Source of the DNA: Acidobacteriaceae bacterium
GTDB lineage: Bacteria > Acidobacteriota > Terriglobia > Terriglobales > Acidobacteriaceae
Assembly (NCBI GenBank): GCA_030838305.1
Contig: JAUTWY010000131.1
Span: 1 to 10,117, forward strand
DNA: 10,117 nucleotides
Direction of reading: 5' to 3'
The notes below the pieces were generated by a model. It saw nothing but the letters and a program-made list of their open reading frames with translations, was not told where the DNA came from and did not search any database. Of the stretch, positions 5,903 through 10,117 are shown in pieces; positions within the stretch are counted from its first letter, which is position 1; each line of letters opens with the position of its first letter. Position numbers and translations under genes: made by a program.

Positions 5903-7546
5903 TCAATCTGCCGCTGCTTCAAATGTCGCGGAGGACCGCGCCGGCGGCCGCAAAAAGGCGGAGCGTTCCATTTCAAAGGCTTCCAGGTTGGCTCCCATAG
6001 CCTGATCCTTCCATCCGAGAACGGCGCTGACGCGCAATGCCGCTTCGCGGCTGCACGACTCGGACCAGCATGGTCCCAGCGCCACCGGCACGCGGCGCAA
6101 AAGCACGTCGCCTAGAGTTACTGCAAACTCCCTGCGATAGGCTTCGACCACTTCGGCGACGATGTGAGAGCTATGCGGACAAATGGGGGCGCGCAGTTCG
6201 GCACTGACCAGGGCCATGCGGGCGATGTCGGAAGCCCGCTTGCCATGCCATTCCAGCATGCCGCGAGCAGTTTCCTCGCTCACGCCGCCAATCCTGGCAA
6301 TCTCCAGGACCGTTTCATCCAGCAGCGGATCGAGCGCGCGCCCAGACGGCATTGTCAGCGTATTCGGTTCGGCTGTGCTCAGTCCGATTTTCCGCGCGCA
6401 GTCGCGCGCCAATGAGGCTGCGGTAGTGAGTTTGCCGCCAATTACCGAAATCATGTGAGCGGCACCGTCGTCGGAGTGATCGTGCAGAATGTGCCGCCTC
6501 GTTACCGCGGATGGTTTACTGTCAGGCGAGTAAGGCAACGGCCTGATGCCAGCAAAGGCGTGTTTTACAGATTGCGCAGATATTTTTGCCTTGGGAAATA
6601 ATTGCGCCACCGACCGCACCAGATAGTTGATCTCCTCCACTGACGGGACAGTCCGGCTCGGGTCGCCGTTGTCGGCAACTTCTGTTGTCCCCACAAGGAT
6701 CTGATCGTTCCACGGCAGGACAAAGAAAGGACGTCCATCTGCCGCCTCGGTATAAACCGCCGCATTTGGCGATCCGGTAAACCGGGGCAGGATAATATGC
6801 GATCCGCGAACCCCGCCCAGCATCGGCTTGCTCATGCGGATTGAAGAGCGCTGGCACACGCGGTCGGCCCAGGGACCACTGCAATTGATCACCCATGCTG
6901 TGTTCACGCGTTCGTCGCGTCCGGTTAACTGATCACGCAGCAGTACGCCGCGGATGCGGCCGTGGGTCACATCCACCGCGAGGGCTTCCGTATGATTGCG
7001 GACAATTGCGCCCGCTTCCACGGCTTCCATTAACCATTCCGCCACCAGACGTTCTGGAAATTCGCATTGCGCATCTTCGTAGTTGAAGAACGACCAACGC
7101 CGTCCGGCATCGAGTGACCGCTCCAGGCGTTTCATTTCCATCTCAGTGGTTTCCGCCCGGGAAGGTTTTCCTGCCAGGCGTTGGTAGAGCCACAATCCAG
7201 CACGCACGTTCAAGGCACTGCGCTGGCTGTTCTCATTCAATAGGAGCAGGAATTGCATGGGATGTACGAGGTGAGAGCGCTCCCGGAGAAGCGTTTCCCG
7301 TTCGCGCAGTGATTCCCGTACCAGGCCCAGTTCGCCGTGTTCCAGGTAGCGCAGGCCGCCATGGATAATCCGCGTAGAACGGCTGGTTACCCCGGAGGCG
7401 AAGTCATTCTGCTCGACCAGCAAAGTGCGCTTTCCCGCGCGCGCGCATTGCCGCGCCACGGCCACACCGTTGATGCCGCCGCCAATCACTATCACCTGGT
7501 AGTGCTGGCCTTCCAGGGATGCTCGAGGATTAGCCGCTAAAACCAT
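5903..7546 (-). CDS. glpD: FAD-dependent glycerol-3-phosphate dehydrogenase
   Basis: Oxidises sn-glycerol-3-phosphate to dihydroxyacetone phosphate and passes electrons to the quinone pool at the inner membrane. At 547 residues it has the normal length for GlpD. The N-terminal Rossmann motif is VIVIGGGINGVAVARQC (residues 18-34). The GlpD signature follows at 52-75 (SRSTRIIHGGLRYLEHGE), then RESLRERETLL (77-87). Later substrate and FAD landmarks are NCSGPWAD (221-228), FAGIRPL (331-337) with Arg335, and VIGGKLTT (368-375) with Lys372. The helical C-terminal DAO_C-type domain spans about 395-525. The last 20 or so residues are a variable Ala/Ser-rich tail. No Shine-Dalgarno sequence precedes ATG 7546; the bases before it are GCTGATAAAT. 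The neighbouring phosphodiesterase makes its substrate. glpK and glpF are not in the window, so phospholipid turnover rather than glycerol uptake may feed it. Confidence 0.93.
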   Translation of the reverse strand: MVLAANPRASLEGQHYQVIVIGGGINGVAVARQCARAGKRTLLVEQNDFASGVTSRSTRIIHGGLRYLEHGELGLVRESLRERETLLRERSHLVHPMQFLLLLNENSQRSALNVRAGLWLYQRLAGKPSRAETTEMEMKRLERSLDAGRRWSFFNYEDAQCEFPERLVAEWLMEAVEAGAIVRNHTEALAVDVTHGRIRGVLLRDQLTGRDERVNTAWVINCSGPWADRVCQRSSIRMSKPMLGGVRGSHIILPRFTGSPNAAVYTEAADGRPFFVLPWNDQILVGTTEVADNGDPSRTVPSVEEINYLVRSVAQLFPKAKISAQSVKHAFAGIRPLPYSPDSKPSAVTRRHILHDHSDDGAAHMISVIGGKLTTAASLARDCARKIGLSTAEPNTLTMPSGRALDPLLDETVLEIARIGGVSEETARGMLEWHGKRASDIARMALVSAELRAPICPHSSHIVAEVVEAYRREFAVTLGDVLLRRVPVALGPCWSESCSREAALRVSAVLGWKDQAMGANLEAFEMERSAFLRPPARSSATFEAAAD

Positions 7547-7599
7547 ATTTATCAGCCAGATGCGTAGCTTGCAAGAAGCGCTTGTGGAACTGCCGGCCT

Positions 7600-7719
7600 G
7601 CTCGTCCTACCCCTTCTCTTTAGTAAAGTGTGCACCGCGTCGGGTTCGGGGAGAAGGTAACCTTAGTACCTCACAGCATCGGGCCAAAAGTCGGGGTGAG
7701 TCTCTTCTAATGGACGAGC
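7600..7719. repeat. Nested inverted repeats upstream of glpD
   Basis: GCTCGTCC (7600-7607) is perfectly complementary to GGACGAGC (7712-7719). Inside it, ACCCC (7609-7613) can pair with GGGGT (7693-7697). An alternative inner stem pairs CCTTCTC (7612-7618) with GAGAAGG (7651-7657). CTTT and AAAG (7618-7621 and 7625-7628) make a small further hairpin. By rough count an 8-bp match over this range is expected by chance about once in a few regions of this size, so this may be coincidence. On the minus strand it would lie in the glpD leader. Confidence 0.3.
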
Positions 7720-7730
7720 TGAAATACGGT

Positions 7731-7754
7731 GGCCCGCCGTGATTACGGCGAGCC
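7731..7754 (-). terminator. Hairpin terminator-like structure after the PfpI gene
   Basis: On the minus strand GGCTCGCCGT, loop AATC, ACGGCGGGCC forms a ten-pair stem with one G-U wobble, starting 16 bases after the PfpI stop codon. On the plus strand the wobble becomes a C-A mismatch, so the full stem exists only in minus-strand RNA. That fits termination of the PfpI transcript. The following bases (ACCGTATTTC) hold only a weak T-run. Confidence 0.5.
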
Positions 7755-7770
7755 GATCCGCATTCTCCGC

Positions 7771-8349
7771 CTAAGCAACCTTTCGCTCAGACGTTCCGCC
7801 GCCTGCGGCACCCTTCGAGAATAATTCGATCATCTCGCGATTGAAAGCTGGAATGTCGTCCGGCTTTCGGCTGGTGACGACGCCCTCGCTTACGATCACT
7901 TCCTGGTCCACCCAGGTGCCGCCGGCGTTTCGAATGTCGGTTTGCAGAGACGGCCACGAAGTAACGGTACGCCCACGCACTGCGCCGGTTTCCACCAACA
8001 TCCATGGACCATGACAGATGGCCGCGACCGGCTTCCCCTGCTCGAAGAATTGTTTGGCGCAGCGCACCGCGTCGGGATTCATGCGCAACTGGTCGGGATT
8101 CATAACTCCGCCCGGCAATAAGAGCGCGTCGTATTGACCGGGATCGGCGGACTTCAGTGGAACATCGACCGGTACTTCTTTACCCCAATCTTTCTTATCC
8201 CAGCCTTTGATGTTTTTCCCGGTGGGCGAGACGACCTGGGTTCGCGCGCCCGCATCTTCCAGTGCCTGTTTTGGCTCTATCAGTTCAGACTGTTCGAAGC
8301 CATCGGTGCCGAGGATTGCAATGGTTTTTCCTCTAAGAGTACTTGGCAT
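7771..8349 (-). CDS. DJ-1/PfpI family protein (type 1 glutamine amidotransferase-like)
   Basis: A 192-residue cytoplasmic protein of the DJ-1/PfpI superfamily. Members have been described as intracellular proteases, chaperones, glyoxalases or deglycases and are usually stress related. The catalytic set is visible: Glu22 in GFEQSELIEP (residues 17-26), the nucleophile elbow AAICHGPWMLVETGA (109-123) with Cys112 and neighbouring His113, and the glycine loop LLLPGGVMNPDQLR (76-89). The segment TVTSWPSLQTDIRNAGGTWV (128-147) and the closing VVTSRKPDDIPAFNREMI (157-174) match the PfpI/YhbO-like branch. The frame is open upstream for 65 more codons, but that extension is low-complexity, lacks family similarity and would overlap the mazG start. 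The start chosen has a weak AGAAGA about nine bases ahead. It is divergent from mazG. Confidence 0.92.
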   Translation of the reverse strand: MPSTLRGKTIAILGTDGFEQSELIEPKQALEDAGARTQVVSPTGKNIKGWDKKDWGKEVPVDVPLKSADPGQYDALLLPGGVMNPDQLRMNPDAVRCAKQFFEQGKPVAAICHGPWMLVETGAVRGRTVTSWPSLQTDIRNAGGTWVDQEVIVSEGVVTSRKPDDIPAFNREMIELFSKGAAGGGTSERKVA

Positions 8350-8373
8350 AAGATTTTCTTCTTTAAATTGTTT

Positions 8374-8385
8374 CGGAATTTTCCG
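8374..8385. repeat. Short palindrome in the PfpI-mazG divergent region
   Basis: CGGAA, TT, TTCCG: five-base arms around a two-base centre, 25 bases upstream of the PfpI start, where an operator could lie. On the minus strand TTTAAA lies between it and the start codon and could be a -10. The arms are short, so this may be chance. Confidence 0.25.
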
Positions 8386-8496
8386 AGCTTCTACGTATGT
8401 TTTCCTACCGGAAGCGCTGTCAGGATTCGGAACAAGTAGGATGCCGGAGACGCGGCAGCGGTTTATCAGCATCCGCGAATCGCAGTGGAGTATGCA

Positions 8497-8524
8497 TTGC
8501 CCGCACTGCGTCGGCTCATTTAAA
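8497..8524 (+). promoter_or_regulatory. Candidate mazG promoter
   Basis: TTGCCC (8497-8502, four of six to TTGACA), a 16-base spacer and TTTAAA (8519-8524, four of six to TATAAT) end ten bases before the mazG ATG. The predicted transcript would have almost no leader, in line with the lack of a clear Shine-Dalgarno sequence. Confidence 0.3.
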
Positions 8525-8534
8525 GTGGTTGCCA

Positions 8535-9452
8535 ATGTCCACAACTGGCGAACGGTTCGAACGCGCAGTCGCCATCATGGAGCGCTTGCGGGCGCCTGGC
8601 GGCTGCCCTTGGGATCGCGAGCAAACCTTCGATTCCATCAAGCCCTATACCCTGGAAGAAACCTACGAGGTCCTCGAAGCCATCGACAATCGCGACTGGG
8701 AAGAACTTCCTGGCGAACTCGGCGACCTGCTGCTGCAGATCCTGTTCTATTCCGAGATGGCCAAAGAGCAAGGAACGTTTTCCATCGACGATGTTCTCGA
8801 CCGACTGTCCCGCAAGTTGGTGGACCGGCATCCTCATGTCTTCGGTGACACGAAAGCTGAAACTTCAGCCGATGTGAAACGGAACTGGGAAGCGTTGAAA
8901 GTCGAGGAACGCAAGAAACGATTACAAGCGGTTACGGGCACAGATAAAAGTAATGCTTTAACTGAAGCAGAGGCCAGTCCAAGCTCGATTCTGGCGGGAA
9001 TTTCGTCGTCCATGCCGTCATTGTTGGAAGCTCATAAGCTGAGTTCGCGGGCTGCGCAGGTTGGTTTCGACTGGCCTGACATGGAAGGCTTGTTCGAGAA
9101 ACTGGCCGAGGAAATAACGGAGCTTCGTGAGCATTTGCGGGAATTTCCCGCTCCTGGCCCGTGCCCCGAAGGTCGCGGCATTGCCGGTTCCGGACGCCAG
9201 ATCATTCCCGATGACCTGCGGCTGCGGTTGGAAGAAGAGGTCGGCGATCTTTTCTTCGTGCTGGTCAACATTTCGCGCTATCTCGCACTTGATCCCGAGT
9301 CCGCGCTGCGCAAAACCAATCGCAAATTCCGGCGGCGCTTTCAATGGATGGAGCGCAGATTAAAGGAAAAGGGAGCCACCCCGGAAGGCGCATCGATGGA
9401 TGAACTTGAATCCCTCTGGCAACAGGCCAAGCAGCAGGAGCGGCAATTGTGA
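8535..9452 (+). CDS. mazG: Nucleoside triphosphate pyrophosphohydrolase MazG
   Basis: Hydrolyses (d)NTPs to NMP and pyrophosphate, clearing aberrant nucleotides and, in E. coli, linked to lowering of the ppGpp pool. It has two MazG repeats. The first opens with RLRAPGGCPWDREQTFDSIK (residues 18-37) and carries the metal-binding pattern EETYEVLEAI (41-50) with ELGDLLLQILFYSEMA (61-76), followed by DRHPHVF (97-103). The second has SSRAAQVGFDWPD (170-182), AEEITELREH (191-200) and EEEVGDLFFVLVN (233-245), ending in KTNRKFRRRF. At 305 residues it is longer than the roughly 263 of E. coli MazG. Much of the excess is a Pro/Gly-rich insertion at about 203-226 within the second repeat, plus a longer linker near 133-152. 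The open frame extends 46 codons upstream, but that part is not MazG-like. The stop overlaps the next gene's GTG. Confidence 0.93.
   Translation: MSTTGERFERAVAIMERLRAPGGCPWDREQTFDSIKPYTLEETYEVLEAIDNRDWEELPGELGDLLLQILFYSEMAKEQGTFSIDDVLDRLSRKLVDRHPHVFGDTKAETSADVKRNWEALKVEERKKRLQAVTGTDKSNALTEAEASPSSILAGISSSMPSLLEAHKLSSRAAQVGFDWPDMEGLFEKLAEEITELREHLREFPAPGPCPEGRGIAGSGRQIIPDDLRLRLEEEVGDLFFVLVNISRYLALDPESALRKTNRKFRRRFQWMERRLKEKGATPEGASMDELESLWQQAKQQERQL
9436..9440 (+). promoter_or_regulatory. Ribosome binding site of the terminal GNAT gene, inside mazG
   Basis: AGGAG within the last codons of mazG lies eight bases before GTG 9449-9451. It fixes the start of the downstream gene and indicates translational coupling. 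Confidence 0.6.
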
Positions 9453-10117
9453 GTGCGGACGCCATTGTGATTCGCCGCTGCCAGGGACTGGAAGAGCTGC
9501 GTGCCTGCGTCGGCTTGCAAAAAGAAATATGGAACTTTACCGACGCGGAACTGGTTCCGTTGCGAATGTTCGTGGTGGCCGATAAGGTCGGCGGACAAGT
9601 GATGGGCGCTTTCGACGGCAATGAAATGGTGGGCTTCGCTCTGTCAGTGCCGGGGACAAGATCAGGCCATGTCTATCTGCATTCGCACATGCTGGCGGTC
9701 CGCAAAGAGCACCGCAATAGCGGACTGGGCCGCCGCCTCAAGTTGCTCCAGCGCGAAGACGCGCTCTCCCGTGGCATTGAGCTGATCGAGTGGACCTTCG
9801 ATCCGCTTGAGATCAAGAATGCTTATCTGAATATTGAAAAACTTGGGGCCATCTCCCGCCGCTACAATATCAACCAGTACGGCATCACCTCGTCTCCGTT
9901 GCAGGGAGGCCTTCCCAGTGACCGACTCATTGCAGAATGGTGGCTGAAGTCCATGCGCGTGCAGACTTTGCTGGCGACCGGCAAGAATCCATCATTCCAA
10001 CAGCGGGCCGCGATTGAGGTTCCGGGGCCAATATATGAGTGGAAGGCCGCAACCGAAACTCGAGGCAAGGCGCAGCAAGTGCAGGAACGCAACCGCCAAC
10101 AATTCCTGCGGTCTTTC
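9449..10117 (+). CDS. GNAT superfamily acetyltransferase, COG3375-like (3' end missing)
   Basis: The frame is open from GTG 9449 to the right edge: 223 codons with no stop, so the C-terminus lies outside the window. Near residues 86-113 the sequence VYLHSHMLAV, then RNSGLGRRLKLLQREDAL, gives the acetyl-CoA loop R-x-x-G-L-G. It continues with ELIEWTFDPLEIKNAYLNIE, KLGAISRRYNINQYG and GLPSDRLIAEWWL. This arrangement matches the predicted acetyltransferases of COG3375 and not the RimJ-type enzyme at the other end of the window. The function is unproven. From memory, relatives often sit beside menC-like o-succinylbenzoate synthase genes, so a menaquinone or N-acylamino-acid link is possible; the next gene is not visible. 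The four-base GTGA overlap with mazG and the good ribosome binding site indicate one operon. Confidence 0.85.
   Translation, partial: MSADAIVIRRCQGLEELRACVGLQKEIWNFTDAELVPLRMFVVADKVGGQVMGAFDGNEMVGFALSVPGTRSGHVYLHSHMLAVRKEHRNSGLGRRLKLLQREDALSRGIELIEWTFDPLEIKNAYLNIEKLGAISRRYNINQYGITSSPLQGGLPSDRLIAEWWLKSMRVQTLLATGKNPSFQQRAAIEVPGPIYEWKAATETRGKAQQVQERNRQQFLRSF

Larger units (their letters stand above)
7547..7770. other. 224-base intergenic region between glpD and the PfpI gene
   Basis: No credible gene lies here. A 60-codon plus-strand frame (7560-7742) is open but has no ribosome binding site and an unnatural composition. The region contains the glpD upstream sequence on the minus strand, a set of nested inverted repeats (7600-7719) and a strong hairpin near its right end (7731-7754). 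No sound glpD promoter can be named: TTGCAA occurs on the minus strand shortly before the start, but the A/T-rich GATAAAT downstream of it abuts the ATG. Confidence 0.6.

Noticed and set aside
7560..7742. Plus-strand 60-codon frame between glpD and the PfpI gene.
   Set aside because: It has no ribosome binding site, a random-looking composition and inverted repeats running through it.
8397..8534. 46-codon N-terminal extension of the mazG frame.
   Set aside because: It is Arg/Ser-rich, without MazG similarity, and covers the likely divergent promoter region.
8350..8544. 65-codon N-terminal extension of the PfpI frame.
   Set aside because: No family similarity; family homology begins at the ATG at 8349, and the extension would overlap the mazG start on the other strand.
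1..10117. Search for CRISPR arrays, tRNA genes, transposases, toxin-antitoxin pairs, phage genes and biosynthetic clusters.
   Set aside because: No regularly spaced repeats, cloverleaf-like sequence, transposase motifs or clustered defence genes were seen. The window looks like ordinary chromosome.

Overview
This 10.1 kb window is a compact stretch of bacterial chromosome with uniformly GC-rich coding sequence. It holds ordinary metabolic, stress and housekeeping genes. I see no insertion sequences, integrases, phage genes, CRISPR arrays, tRNA or rRNA, and no gene-free stretch longer than about 225 bases. A BshC-type bacillithiol enzyme and the general look of the proteins suggest an Acidobacteriota member (Terriglobia-like). 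That assignment is inferred from family resemblance and was not computed.

Layout, left to right. A possible gene tail (2-112, +) is followed by a small charged orphan protein (223-450, +), whose stop overlaps the stop of a RimJ/RimL-like GNAT acetyltransferase (447-1061, -). Divergent from that is bshC (1219-2853, +). bshC converges on a two-gene minus-strand unit: a HAD-family hydrolase (3529-4191) followed by a LysE/RhtB-type exporter (2864-3505). Next come three plus-strand genes: a small membrane protein (4343-4693), a small CPCC-motif protein (4889-5179) and a cytoplasmic glycerophosphodiester phosphodiesterase (5219-5881). The phosphodiesterase converges, across a 21-base gap, on a FAD-dependent glycerol-3-phosphate dehydrogenase (5903-7546, -). 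A 224-base intergenic region with inverted repeats separates that from a DJ-1/PfpI protein (7771-8349, -). The PfpI gene is divergent from mazG (8535-9452, +), which overlaps by four bases a COG3375-type acetyltransferase that runs off the right edge (9449-10117, +).

How the genes fit together. The phosphodiesterase and glycerol-3-phosphate dehydrogenase form a logical pathway: phospholipid headgroup diesters to glycerol-3-phosphate to dihydroxyacetone phosphate. BshC (low-molecular-weight thiol), the DJ-1/PfpI protein (carbonyl or oxidative stress) and MazG (nucleotide pool sanitation) share a loose stress and cell-cleaning theme, but nothing in the sequence ties them into one system.

I did not find a convincing undescribed system. 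The points most worth a second look are: several genes without a Shine-Dalgarno sequence that have a -10-like hexamer just upstream of the start codon (possible leaderless transcripts); the inverted-repeat-rich region upstream of glpD; a HAD protein lacking the second motif-I aspartate; an enlarged MazG; and two unrecognised small proteins.
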